From Mesorhizobium sp. M2A.F.Ca.ET.046.03.2.1 (GTDB lineage Bacteria; Pseudomonadota; Alphaproteobacteria; Rhizobiales; Rhizobiaceae), in assembly GCF_003952425.1 (NCBI RefSeq), contig NZ_CP034449.1:5320001-5384000 (forward strand): 64,000 nt of DNA, written 5' to 3'. The position numbers and the translations under genes are program-made. This document shows, piece by piece, positions 1-10,696 of the stretch. Below the pieces are notes generated by a model. That model did no database searches and was not told where the DNA came from. It worked only from the letters and a program-made list of their open reading frames with translations. The stretch's first letter is position 1, and each line of letters begins with the position of its first letter.

Positions 1-1904
<1,904 letters not shown>

Positions 1905-2370
1905 CCGCTGAGACCGAAATTTTCCGACGACGTAGCTTCAACTGCTCAGGTCGAGTGTTTGGATACCGCCGGTGAATACGGCGACAACCGCCTCCGTGGT
2001 GTCCTTGAGCCATATGCCGACCACCGTTTGCGCGGCGGAAATGCCGAGCAGACCGATCCCGGTCGCCGTTTTGCGTCTTCCAGGGCGGCACCGGCCCGTG
2101 GCCATTGGCACATCCGCCGGAACCGCAATCGCGCGGCGCCCTCGATTCGAGTTCGTCGACAAGGAAAGGGCCGCTGCTTCGGTTTCGGCGAAGCAAAGGA
2201 CAGAAAAAGACTTCTTTAGGCGACCCGGCCCGGATGCTCTCTTGCGGAACCTAGAAGAAGGCCCGCCTGGGAGGGCGACGCATAACAAGAGAGCGGCTGC
2301 CGAAACGACAGCCTGGCATACGCCACTCGAATGAGGTCGGTGCCAGCAACAGCCATGGGGAACCACGACA
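1905..2370. other. 466-bp intergenic region
   Basis: No convincing gene is seen. Short overlapping open frames on both strands show no recognisable domain and no good ribosome site. The 3' part (2236-2345) can form several stems and is described separately as a possible structured leader of the downstream transporter gene. Confidence 0.5.
2236..2345 (+). promoter_or_regulatory. Possible structured 5' leader of the ABC importer
   Basis: A perfect 9-bp inverted repeat, GCTCTCTTG (2236-2244) and CAAGAGAGC (2286-2294), encloses a small GC hairpin (about 2261-2276). It is followed by GGCTG/CAGCC (about 2294-2313) and CTGGCA/TGCCAG (about 2312-2345). The last stem ends 25 bases before the ATG of the substrate-binding protein gene. 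It matches no riboswitch class I can name, and one 9-bp repeat in 466 bp can arise by chance, so this is only a candidate. Confidence 0.25.
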
Positions 2371-3354
2371 ATGAAGACATTCCGCAATTGCCTGATGACC
2401 GCGGTCAGCGCAGGCCTGCTGGGCTTGGGGCTTGCCGCCCCCGCTGACGCCGGCGCCATCCGCCTGGGCATGACCACCTGGGTCGGCTACGGGCCGCTGT
2501 TTCTTGCCCGCGACCTCGGCTACTTCAAGGAAGCCGGCGTCGACGTCGACCTGAAAGTAATCGAAGAATCGGCGCTCTATATGGCGGCGGTCGCCGGCGG
2601 CGATCTCGATGGCGCGGCATCCACAGTCGACGAACTGATGAAGTACCGCTCCGACGACCTCTGCTTCAAATATGTCGTGGCGCTCGACGACAGCCATGGC
2701 GGCGACGGCGTCGTCACGCACGCGGACGTCAAGTCGCTCAAGGATCTGAAGGGCCAGCCCGTCGCCCTGAACGAGGGCTCCGTTTCCGAATTCTGGTTCA
2801 ACGTGCTCCTGAAGAAGGAAGGCATGACCGAGGACGATGTCAGCATCACCAACATGACCGCCGATGACGCCGCGACCGCCTTCATCGCCGGCCAGGTTCC
2901 CGCCGCGGTGACCTGGGAGCCGCACCTGACCGAAGTCCGCAAGGGCGGCAAGGGCAAGGTGCTGATCGACTCCGCGACGACGCCCGGCCTGATCGTCGAC
3001 GTGATCGCGCTCAAATGCGACCTGATCGAGAAGCATCCCGAGGATGTGAAGGCTTTGATCAAGGGCTATTACAAGGCGGTCGATTACATCAAGACCAATC
3101 CGGACAAGGCCTACGAGATCATGGCCAAGGGCATTGGCGGCTATCTCGAGAAGCCCGAGGATTTCGCGGCCGGCGCCCAGGGCGTGCGCTACTACGACCG
3201 CGCCCGCAACCTGGAATTCTTCGGCACTCCGGAAAAGAGCGAGGCGTCCGACCTGGTGAACTTCGCCCAGGATATCTGGGGCAAGGCCGGCAAGCTCAAG
3301 ATGACGATCGACGCGAAGACCATTCTCGACACCGATTTCATCAAGGAACAGTAA
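2371..3354 (+). CDS. ABC transporter substrate-binding protein, NMT1/TauA/SsuA family
   Basis: Periplasmic binding protein of 327 residues. A signal peptide of about 25 residues ends near DAGAIRLG, and the mature start IRLGMTTWVGYGPLFLARDLGYF is typical of the taurine/nitrate/sulfonate/HMP-precursor family, as are the segments VAGGDLDGA and VPAAVTWEP. It is the first gene of a complete importer with the permease and ATPase downstream. The ligand cannot be read from sequence. Its position 466 bp behind two vitamin B6 catabolic genes makes a B6 vitamer a reasonable guess; sulfonates, nitrate-like ions or pyrimidines remain possible. Confidence 0.85.
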   Translation: MKTFRNCLMTAVSAGLLGLGLAAPADAGAIRLGMTTWVGYGPLFLARDLGYFKEAGVDVDLKVIEESALYMAAVAGGDLDGAASTVDELMKYRSDDLCFKYVVALDDSHGGDGVVTHADVKSLKDLKGQPVALNEGSVSEFWFNVLLKKEGMTEDDVSITNMTADDAATAFIAGQVPAAVTWEPHLTEVRKGGKGKVLIDSATTPGLIVDVIALKCDLIEKHPEDVKALIKGYYKAVDYIKTNPDKAYEIMAKGIGGYLEKPEDFAAGAQGVRYYDRARNLEFFGTPEKSEASDLVNFAQDIWGKAGKLKMTIDAKTILDTDFIKEQ

Positions 3355-3369
3355 GCCTTCGAAATCCGT

Positions 3370-3404
3370 CGGGGTCCGCTTGACAGGCTGACCCCGCTTT
3401 TTCT
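3370..3404 (+). terminator. Intrinsic terminator or attenuator between binding protein and permease genes
   Basis: CGGGGTC (3370-3376) pairs with GACCCCG (3390-3396) and is followed by CTTTTTCT. The element sits in the 92-bp gap between the binding-protein stop and the permease start. Partial termination here would give more binding protein than membrane components, a common arrangement in ABC importer operons. Confidence 0.6.
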
Positions 3405-3446
3405 CGAAAGCTTCAGTTTCGCGCCTAAATCTACGGAGGCCATCCT

Positions 3447-4250
3447 ATGGCACAGAGGCGGACGGCGTGGACACGCCTGACGACCCCATTCGCCAACATT
3501 CCCGCCAGCACCGCAACCACGCTCGCATTGGCAATGTGGATAGCCGTGATCGGCGGCTGGGCTCTTCTGTCCTACGGCCGCGTCGTGCCGAACATGTTCC
3601 TGCCGACGCCCGGAACCGTGCTGCAGACGGCCTATCGCATGTCGCTCGACGGCAGTCTTTTCTATCACACTTTCACCAGCGCCAAGGTGGTGATCCTTGG
3701 CTTCATCGTGTCCTCGGCGATCGCGGTGCCGCTAGGGCTGTGGATGGGTACCTACCGGGCGGTGCAGGCGCCGCTGGAGCCGCTGGTCAATTTCATCCGC
3801 TACCTGCCTGTGACCTCTTTCGTGCCGCTGTTCATCCTGTGGATCGGAATCGGCATCGAGCAGCGCATAGCGGTGATCTTCTTCGGTACCTTCTTCCAGC
3901 AGCTTGTGATGATCTCCGACTGCGCGCGCAGCGTCTCCCGGGACCTGGTCAACGCCTCCTACACTTTGGGCACCAAGCGTAGCGAAGCGGTGTGGCACGT
4001 CATCTTTCCGGCAGCGCTTCCGGCGATCCTCGACACGCTTCGCGTCACCATGGGCTGGGCCTGGACCTACCTGGTCGTGGCGGAATTGGTCGCGGCGTCG
4101 AGCGGCCTCGGCTATATCAGCCTCAAAGCGATGCGCGGCTTCCAGGTCGATGTGATCTTCATGGCGATCGCTGCGATCGGGCTTCTTGGCCTCATCACTG
4201 ACACGGCATTCCGCATTCTCCGGGCGAGGGTCGCGCCATGGGCAGCCTGA
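3447..4250 (+). CDS. ABC transporter permease, TauC/SsuC family
   Basis: Inner-membrane permease of 267 residues with about six hydrophobic segments. The conserved cytoplasmic coupling loop is visible around YTLGTKRSEAVWHVIFPAALP, matching the EAA motif of binding-protein-dependent permeases. The ATG at 3447 follows GGAGG at good spacing. It overlaps the ATPase gene by 13 bp, so the two are translationally coupled. Confidence 0.88.
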   Translation: MAQRRTAWTRLTTPFANIPASTATTLALAMWIAVIGGWALLSYGRVVPNMFLPTPGTVLQTAYRMSLDGSLFYHTFTSAKVVILGFIVSSAIAVPLGLWMGTYRAVQAPLEPLVNFIRYLPVTSFVPLFILWIGIGIEQRIAVIFFGTFFQQLVMISDCARSVSRDLVNASYTLGTKRSEAVWHVIFPAALPAILDTLRVTMGWAWTYLVVAELVAASSGLGYISLKAMRGFQVDVIFMAIAAIGLLGLITDTAFRILRARVAPWAA

Positions 4251-5131
4251 CTATGAACGCCTCCTCGCAAACCGCAGCCGGATCAAGGGTAGTGATGACC
4301 GAAACCATCAATGCGAACAACCCGGCTGGCACGGCCCATGCAGCCGGCGATCAGCGTTCGGCCGGCACCACCATGGGCATCGAGGACGTGACATTGCGCT
4401 ATGGCGACGCCAATGGCGTGCTGGCGCTGGACGATGTGTCGCTGCAGGTCGCCAAGAACGAATTCTGCGTCATCGTCGGTCCGTCAGGATGCGGCAAATC
4501 CAGCCTGCTCTATCTGGCCGCCGGGCTCAATGACGCCACCTCGGGCAGCATCAAGGTCGACGGCAGGGAAGTGATCGAGCCAGGTCCCGACAGGGGCATG
4601 GTGTTCCAGAGCTATACCTTGTTTCCCTGGCTCACGGTGCGCGCCAACATCGAATATGGACCGAAACGCAAGGGTCTGCCGGCGGAGCAGCGCAGGCAGA
4701 TCGTCGACCAGTATCTCAACGAGGTCGGCCTTGCGCCCTTCGCCGATCATTATCCGGCGCAACTCTCAGGCGGCATGAAGCAGCGCGTGGCGATCGCGCG
4801 CGCCCTTGCCAACGACCCGGCCGTGCTGCTGATGGACGAACCGTTCGGCGCGCTCGACAGCCAGACGCGCGGCACCATGCAGAAGCTGCTGCTGCGCGTC
4901 TGGGAGCGGCAGCAGAAGACGGTGCTCTTCGTCACCCACGATATCGATGAGGCGCTGGTGCTGGGCGACCGAGTCCTGGTGATGACGGCCCGGCCCGGCA
5001 AGATCAAGGCCGAGATCAAGGTCGACATCCCGCGGCCGCGTTCGATGGACGTGATCCTCGAACCCGACTTCATCGCGCTCAAGCGCCGCATCCTCGGCCT
5101 CCTGCACGATGAGATCGACGAGGATCACTGA
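4238..5131 (+). CDS. ABC transporter ATP-binding protein, TauB/SsuB family
   Basis: Cytoplasmic ATPase of the importer, 297 residues. Walker A is GPSGCGKSS (residues 81-89), followed by a Q-loop (VFQSYTLFPWL), the signature LSGGMKQR, Walker B LLMDEPFGALD and the switch His in FVTHDIDEA. The first roughly 45 residues are a low-complexity extension rich in Ala, Gly, Ser and Asn with no family match. The true start may therefore be a later ATG, for example at 4295 or 4373, although 4238 gives the usual overlap with the permease. Confidence 0.87.
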   Translation: MGSLTMNASSQTAAGSRVVMTETINANNPAGTAHAAGDQRSAGTTMGIEDVTLRYGDANGVLALDDVSLQVAKNEFCVIVGPSGCGKSSLLYLAAGLNDATSGSIKVDGREVIEPGPDRGMVFQSYTLFPWLTVRANIEYGPKRKGLPAEQRRQIVDQYLNEVGLAPFADHYPAQLSGGMKQRVAIARALANDPAVLLMDEPFGALDSQTRGTMQKLLLRVWERQQKTVLFVTHDIDEALVLGDRVLVMTARPGKIKAEIKVDIPRPRSMDVILEPDFIALKRRILGLLHDEIDEDH

Positions 5132-5168
5132 GGGCAAATAGTCGGGAGCATCGAACGCCCGAACCCGA

Positions 5169-5188
5169 GGCGGCGGACGTCTGCCGCC
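5169..5188. terminator. GC-rich hairpin between convergent genes
   Basis: GGCGGC and GCCGCC flank GGACGTCT in a near-perfect palindrome in the 75-bp gap between the plus-strand ATPase gene and the minus-strand hydrolase gene. There is no clear T tract on either side, so a bidirectional terminator role is inferred from position only. Confidence 0.3.
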
Positions 5189-5206
5189 CCGGACCCGATC
5201 AGCCTG

Positions 5207-5984
5207 TCAGCTCAGCTGTCCGGCGGCTTGCGAGATAAGCCGGGCGATCTCGTGCGGGTGAGAGATGAGCGACAAATGGCTTGCCTTCACCTCGATGGTT
5301 CTTGCGTTCATCCGCTTTGCCATGAAGCGCTCGAGATCAGGGTTGATCGTGCGATCCTCCGTCGATACGGCATACCAGCTTGGCTTCGAGCGCCAGGCCG
5401 CCTGCGTCGTCTTTCCGGTGAAAAGCTTGTCCGAGATCGGCCCCTGGACGGCATAGAGGATACGCGCCTTCGTGTGCGGAATACCGCCTGCGAAATCCCG
5501 CAGGAAAGCCTCCTCACTGAGCTTGCCGTAGCCTTCGGACCAGACGAGGCCGGCGGAAGCCGGTGGCGCCGCAAAGGTCTTGGCGAGCGCCGTGTAATCT
5601 TCGCCGGCGTCCGGCGCGCGCGCCGCGACATAGACGAGCGAGGAGACCTTCGGGTCCATCCCCGCTTCCGTGACGATCATGCCAGCAAAGGAATGTCCAA
5701 CAAGCACCGTCGGTCCATCCTTGGAGAGCGATCGCGCGGCGCGTTGCCTCGACGCCTGCCTCCAGCGTGGTCAGCGGGTGCTGGACGACGGTTGGCCTGA
5801 AGCCGGCCTGCTGCAGGATGCCGACCACGTCCGACCAGCACGAACCATCCGCATAGGCGCCATGAACCATCACTACATTGCGCAGCTTCGGGTTCGTCTG
5901 CGCTCGCGCCGTGGGTGAGCTGGCAAGGAGGCTCGTGGCCATTCCGGCGGCAAGCGTGGTGGAGAAAGTGCGCCGATTCATCAT
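5207..5984 (-). pseudogene. Tat-exported alpha/beta hydrolase, frameshifted
   Basis: The start is ATG-ATG at 5984/5981 behind AAGGA. A twin-arginine-like signal NRRTFSTTLAAG leads to an Ala-rich cleavage region ending in ARAQ. The first frame carries the oxyanion motif VHGAYADGSCW and runs to about 5723. The rest of the fold, with the nucleophile elbow VGHSFAGM and the C-terminal histidine region (SHLSLISHPHE), continues in a neighbouring frame to the stop at 5207. A +1 or -2 change lies between about 5723 and 5735. Joined, the frames give a full-length hydrolase of about 258 residues of the esterase type annotated in many rhizobia. As written, no active enzyme results unless the shift is a sequencing error. 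Confidence 0.75.
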
Positions 5985-6279
5985 AATCGTGGGTTCCTTG
6001 AGAGATTTGCGGGGGCGGCCGATGCTTGGCCGAGCCGCGCTGGAAGTGCTTCGCGCGGCGTCTACGCCCAGTCTTCGCAACCTGCGGAACCTTCGTTACG
6101 GCCGTCACGGCTTCGTGACCGCCTCGGTCGGGGGTCTCGCCGGAAAAATTGGCGCATCACCGCATTCGCGGCCGCTACGGGTTGCAAGGGCGCTCCCCGG
6201 TTCTGGGCAACAATCGGGCAGCTCAGCGAAATGCCGAACGGCCCAATTTCGAAGGCGAGGCGATCTTTACCGTTCGCCG
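5985..6279. other. 295-bp intergenic region
   Basis: It lies between the start of the broken hydrolase gene and the end of the broken GMC oxidoreductase gene. Nothing recognisable is seen apart from the presumed hydrolase promoter and ribosome site. Confidence 0.4.
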
Positions 6280-7885
6280 TTACGCGCCCCTACCAAGGAT
6301 CATCTCCGAAGCCTTCTGCCCGATCATCATGCTTGGCGCGTTGGTGTTGCCGCCGATCAGCTTCGGCATGACGGAGGCATCCGCAACTCGAAGCCCGTCC
6401 ACGCCGCGAACCTTCAGCGTAAAGGGATCGACGACGGCCATGTCGTCCGTTCCCATCTTGCAGGTCCCGACCGGGTGATAGACGGTCAGCGCCTCGGCGC
6501 AGATAGGCGAGGATCTCGTCGTCGCTGCTTATATCCTTGCCCGGAAGCATCTCCTTGCCGCGCACCGCGTCGAATTCGGACGAGGCAAAAATCCGGCGTG
6601 CGATCTTGATGCCTTCGACCAGCACCATGGCGTCGTCCTCATGCGTGAAGAAGCGGTGGTCGATAAGGACGTCGCGGCGGGAACTGTCGCGCGATAGCCT
6701 GATCTCGCCCACGCTTTTCGGCCTCAGCACGCAAGTATGAATGGCGTAGCCGTGACCGTATTCGATCAGCCTGCCGCGATGGCTGCGATATCCGGGCACG
6801 AAGTGGAACTGGATGTCGGGAAGGCCGTTGGCGTACCTGGTTTTGGCGAAGCCGCCGGCCTCGACATAGTTGGTGGTGAGCATGCCCTTGCGGCGCGCGA
6901 AATACTGGAAAGGCGCCGCCGCCATTCGCGGCAGGTTGGCGAGCGACAGGCCGAGCGTCCTGGTGCTTTTGGAGCGCACCGTGATCATGCCGTCGACATG
7001 ATCCTGCAGGTTCTTGCCGACGCCCGGAAGGTCGAGCACCGGCGTGATGCCGATCTGCTGCAGCTCAGCCGCCGGTCCGATGCCGGAGGCCAGGAGGATC
7101 CTAGGCGAATTGATGGCGCCGGCCGAAAGCACGATTTCGCGGTCGGCCGAGAACGTCTTCTGCTGGCCCTGATGCTGCACGCGCAGCCCAGTGGCGCGAC
7201 CCTCGGCGATGACCAGATCGATCACCTCGCATTGGCTGAGCAATGTCAGGTTCCTGCGGTCGAGCACCGGGCGCATGAAGGCGCTGAAGCTGCTGAAGCG
7301 CTGGCCGCGATCCTGGGTGACATTGTAGATGCCGAGGCCGAACTGGCTTTCGGCATTGAAGTCGGTGTTGGCGGGCAGGTCGGCGTTCTTGCCGGCCTTG
7401 ACGAAAATGCTGGAAAGCACGTTCGGATCGCGCGGATTGTCGACCAGCAGTTCGCCGCTGGTGCCGTGATAGCGCGGGTCCTGGCCGAGCAGGTTGCGCT
7501 CAAGCTTCCTGAACACGGGCAGCACGTCGCGATAGGACCAGCCGGCGCAGCCGAGTCCCGCCCACTCGTCATAGTCCTCGGCGGCGCCGCGAATATAAAC
7601 CATCGAGTTGATCGAGCTCGATCCGCCCAGCGCCTTGCCGCGGTTGACCGGAATGCTGCGGTTGTTGAGGTGCGCCTGCGGCACGCCGACGAAACAATAG
7701 TCGTAGTTCGGGTTACCATAGAGCGAAAGGATGCCTGCCGGCACTTTGACCCGCAGGCTGTTGTCGCTGCCTCCGGCCTCGATCAGGCATACTTTGACTA
7801 CTGGATCGGCGCTCAGCCGATTGGCGACCACGCAACCGGCCGAACCGGCGCCGACGACGATGTAGTCAAAGCTCTCAGTCTGCAT
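6280..7885 (-). pseudogene. GMC-family FAD oxidoreductase (choline-dehydrogenase-like), frameshifted near the C-terminus
   Basis: The ATG at 7885 opens a classic GMC flavoprotein: the FAD-binding start YIVVGAGSAGCVVANRLS, the GMC signature GKALGGSSSINSMVYIRG and later VGKNLQDH. At codon 463 one extra base near 6496 throws the frame. In the restored frame the conserved catalytic end follows, with [29 protein letters not shown] and a stop at 6280-6282. Without the shift the protein would be about 534 residues. The shifted product loses both the catalytic His and the Asn/His pair. The substrate is unknown; choline-like alcohols are usual, and pyridoxine 4-oxidase is also a GMC enzyme. Confidence 0.8.
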
Positions 7886-8112
7886 CCCAGCCCCTCGAGA
7901 ATTCCGGAACTCTAGGTGCGTCTCTCGGTGCGAGAAATTCGGAAATGGTTACGCGTGACTTCGGAGATTCGTTATGGGCCCGCGCTGGTACGTGCTGCTA
8001 CTTGTGAGCGCCAGAAGCGGTCGGATGGCGCAGCCTGTCTGCATCCACCATGGCCCAAGTCGGTTTCATCCCGCGCGGCGGAAGCTGTCGGTTAATCAAA
8101 AAAGGACTGAGC

Positions 8113-9387
8113 ATGTCGGTTGAGACGGTAGACACGCTTGTCGTTGGCGGCGGCCAGGCGGGGGTGGCCATGAGCGAGCACCTGAGCAAATGCGGGGTGC
8201 CCCATCTCGTCCTTGAGCGCGGCCGGATTGCCGAGCGCTGGCGCTCGCAGCGCTGGGACTCCTTGGTCGCCAACGGCCCGGCCTGGCACGACCGGTTCCC
8301 GGGCATGGAGTTTCCCGTGACAGGTCCCGACGGCTTCCCGCCCAAGGAGGAGGTCGCCGACTATTTCGTCACCTACGCAAAGCAGATCAACGCGCCGATC
8401 CGCTGCGGCGTCGAGGTCAAGCTCGTGCAGAGGAATATCGGCCGTCCGGGATTCCGCGTCGAGACGTCGGATGGCGTGATCGAAGCCAACAGTGTCGTCG
8501 CCGCGACCGGACCTTTCCAGGTTCCTGTCATCCCCTCTCTCGTTCCTGCCGGTGCCGGCCTCCTGCAAATCCACTCCAGCGCCTACCGCAATCCGGCACA
8601 GTTGCCGAAGGGCGCGCTGCTGGTGGTCGGCGCGGGATCTTCGGGCGTGCAGATTGCCGATGAGCTGCAGCGCGCCGGGAGGCGCGTTTATCTCTCGGTC
8701 GGCCCGCACGATCGTCCGCCACGTTCCTATCGCGGGCGCGACTTCTGCTGGTGGTTGGGCGTGCTCGGCAAATGGGACCTCGAAACGCCAGGGCCTGGCA
8801 CGGAACATGTCACCATCGCTGTGAGCGGCGCGCGCGGCGGCGAGACGATCGACTTCCGCCGCCTGGCCGCGCAGGGGCTCACCCTCGTCGGCATGACGAA
8901 GGCATACCAGGACGGCGTGATGAGTTTCGCGCCGGATCTTGCGAAGAACATTGCGCGAGGCGACGCCAATTTGATGTCGCTGCTGGACGAAGCCGATGCC
9001 TATGTCGCGCGCAACGGTCTCGACCTTCCGGAAGAACCCGCTCTCCGCAAGATCGACCCCGATCCGGACTGCGTGACCAATCCGGTCCTCGAGCTCGATC
9101 TGGCCAAGGCCGAGATCGCGACGATCATCTGGGCGACGGGCTTCGCCGTTGACTACAGTTGGCTGAAGGTCGATGCCTTCGACGAGAACGGCCGGCCAAG
9201 GCACCATCGCGGCGTGTCAACCGAACCCGGGATCTATTTCCTGGGACTGCCCTGGCAGTCGCGCAGGGGGTCGAGCTTCATCTGGGGCGTCTGGCACGAT
9301 GCCAAGCATGTCGCCGACCGTATCTCGACGCAGCGCAAATATCTCGCCTACCATGCCGCCGCGAAACGCGAGCCCGTGGACGCCTGA
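8113..9387 (+). CDS. Flavin-dependent monooxygenase-like NAD(P)/FAD protein
   Basis: Flavoprotein of 424 residues of the FMO/Baeyer-Villiger type. The N-terminal FAD Rossmann motif is VVGGGQAGVAMSEHL (about residues 8-22), and a second dinucleotide motif, VVGAGSSGVQIADEL, lies near residue 175 for NADPH. The segments RWRSQRWDSLVANGP and IIWATGFAVDYSWL are common in this group. The start is ATG 8113 with AAAGGA upstream. It lies 34 bp before a RidA gene and divergent from the GMC gene. The substrate is unknown; N- or S-oxygenation of a small organic compound is the family role. Confidence 0.8.
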   Translation: MSVETVDTLVVGGGQAGVAMSEHLSKCGVPHLVLERGRIAERWRSQRWDSLVANGPAWHDRFPGMEFPVTGPDGFPPKEEVADYFVTYAKQINAPIRCGVEVKLVQRNIGRPGFRVETSDGVIEANSVVAATGPFQVPVIPSLVPAGAGLLQIHSSAYRNPAQLPKGALLVVGAGSSGVQIADELQRAGRRVYLSVGPHDRPPRSYRGRDFCWWLGVLGKWDLETPGPGTEHVTIAVSGARGGETIDFRRLAAQGLTLVGMTKAYQDGVMSFAPDLAKNIARGDANLMSLLDEADAYVARNGLDLPEEPALRKIDPDPDCVTNPVLELDLAKAEIATIIWATGFAVDYSWLKVDAFDENGRPRHHRGVSTEPGIYFLGLPWQSRRGSSFIWGVWHDAKHVADRISTQRKYLAYHAAAKREPVDA

Positions 9388-9421
9388 CAAAGCTGCGAGC
9401 CCGACCCAATTGGAGACCAAG

Positions 9422-9838
9422 ATGGCGCATACGCGAATTCGCAAATTCAACACCAAGGAAACCTATCCCGAGCAGAAGCTTGACAACGATCTCTGCCAGG
9501 CGGTCGTCACGCGCGGCGGCCGCACCGTCTATCTGCGCGGACAGTGCCCGCAGGACCTGGATACGGCCAAGAATATCGACAGCCATGATCCGGCCGAGCA
9601 GACGCACAAGGTCATGCAGAATATAAAGCAGCTCATCGAGGAGTGCGGCGGCACGATGGAGCATCTGGTGAAGGTGGTGGTCTACATCACCGACGTCCGC
9701 CATCGCGAGGCCGTCTACCGGACGATGGGTGAATACATCAAGGGCGTGCATCCGGTTTCGACCGGGCTGGTCGTGTCGGCGTTGGCGCGGCCGGAATGGC
9801 TGGTCGAGATCGACGGCACCGCCGTCATCCCTGACTGA
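9422..9838 (+). CDS. RidA/YjgF/YER057c-family protein
   Basis: Small cytoplasmic protein of 138 residues. The family fold is clear from TVYLRGQCPQD, an Asn/Gln-rich helix with the repeated VMQNIKQLIEECGG pattern, VKVVVYITD and the C-terminal region ending VEIDGTAVIPD. Family members hydrolyse reactive enamine/imine intermediates or related small molecules. It sits between a flavin monooxygenase and a DUF1028 gene (5-bp gap downstream), so it probably clears an imine made in the same pathway. Confidence 0.87.
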   Translation: MAHTRIRKFNTKETYPEQKLDNDLCQAVVTRGGRTVYLRGQCPQDLDTAKNIDSHDPAEQTHKVMQNIKQLIEECGGTMEHLVKVVVYITDVRHREAVYRTMGEYIKGVHPVSTGLVVSALARPEWLVEIDGTAVIPD

Positions 9839-9843
9839 GCGCC

Positions 9844-10518
9844 ATGACCTTCTCCATCGTCGCGCGATGCCGGCGCACAGGCATGTTCGGTGTGGCGGTG
9901 TCCTCGTCGTCTCCCGCGGTCGCGGCGCGCTGCGCCTATGCGCAGGCGGGCGTCGGGGCGGTCGCCAGCCAGAACGTCACCGACCCTACGCTCGGGCCAA
10001 AGGCGCTGGAGCTGATGGCGCGGGACGCCTCCGCTGCCGAGGCGGTCGCGATTATCAAGCGCACGGCCGCCTTCAGCGAATACCGGCAGGTGCTGGCGGT
10101 CGACGCGGCCGGCGGCAGCGCGATCCATTCCGGGCCGAAGGCGCTGGGTATCTGGGCTGAGGCACGCGGCGAGGACGTCGCCTGCGGCGGCAATTTGCTC
10201 GCGAATGACGGTGTCCCGCAAGCCATGGTCTATGCCTTCCTCGCTTCCGAGGGCCATCTCGGCGACCGGCTGATCGCCACGATGCGCGCCGCGCTCAAGG
10301 CGGGTGGCGAAGCGGGGCCTGTCCGCTCCGCCGGCATGAAGCTGGTGCGCGATGTGTCCTGGCCGGTCGCCGATTTGCGCTGCGACTGGACGGAGGATTG
10401 CCCGATCGAGCAGCTGGCAACGCTGTGGGAGATCTACAAACCGCAGCTCGATGCCTACGTCACCCGCGCCCTCAATCCGTCCGATGCGCCGAGCTACGGC
10501 GTGCCCGGTGACGAGTAG
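9844..10518 (+). CDS. DUF1028 family protein (Ntn-hydrolase-like)
   Basis: Protein of 224 residues starting MTFSIVARCRRTGMFGVAVSSSS, the hallmark of DUF1028 proteins, which resemble Ntn hydrolases. Other family segments are GVGAVASQN, GGNLLANDGVP and DLRCDW. Only 5 bp separate it from the RidA gene, so the two form an operon. No experimentally proven reaction is known to me; an amidase or peptidase-like role is suggested by the fold and by frequent neighbours. Confidence 0.82.
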   Translation: MTFSIVARCRRTGMFGVAVSSSSPAVAARCAYAQAGVGAVASQNVTDPTLGPKALELMARDASAAEAVAIIKRTAAFSEYRQVLAVDAAGGSAIHSGPKALGIWAEARGEDVACGGNLLANDGVPQAMVYAFLASEGHLGDRLIATMRAALKAGGEAGPVRSAGMKLVRDVSWPVADLRCDWTEDCPIEQLATLWEIYKPQLDAYVTRALNPSDAPSYGVPGDE

Positions 10519-10696
10519 TCCGACCAGTTCCGGAGTCGGCATACGAAACCCGGCGACCCGCTCGACCCGGCATCCAGAATAGGTGCGATGGTCGATGCGC
10601 GGCGTGCCGCGAACGTCGTGCGTTCTGAAGACCGCCTGAATCAAGTACCGAGCGGCCGCGACTTGATCGCCGGGTGCAAACCGGCAACATAGGACC

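Noticed and set aside
2221..2260. Guanidine-I (ykkC) riboswitch on the minus strand, suggested by TCTAGGTTCCGC
   Set aside because: Only the opening resembles the consensus; the downstream conserved ACACGG and AAAAGCCCGGGAGA-like parts are absent and no minus-strand gene follows.
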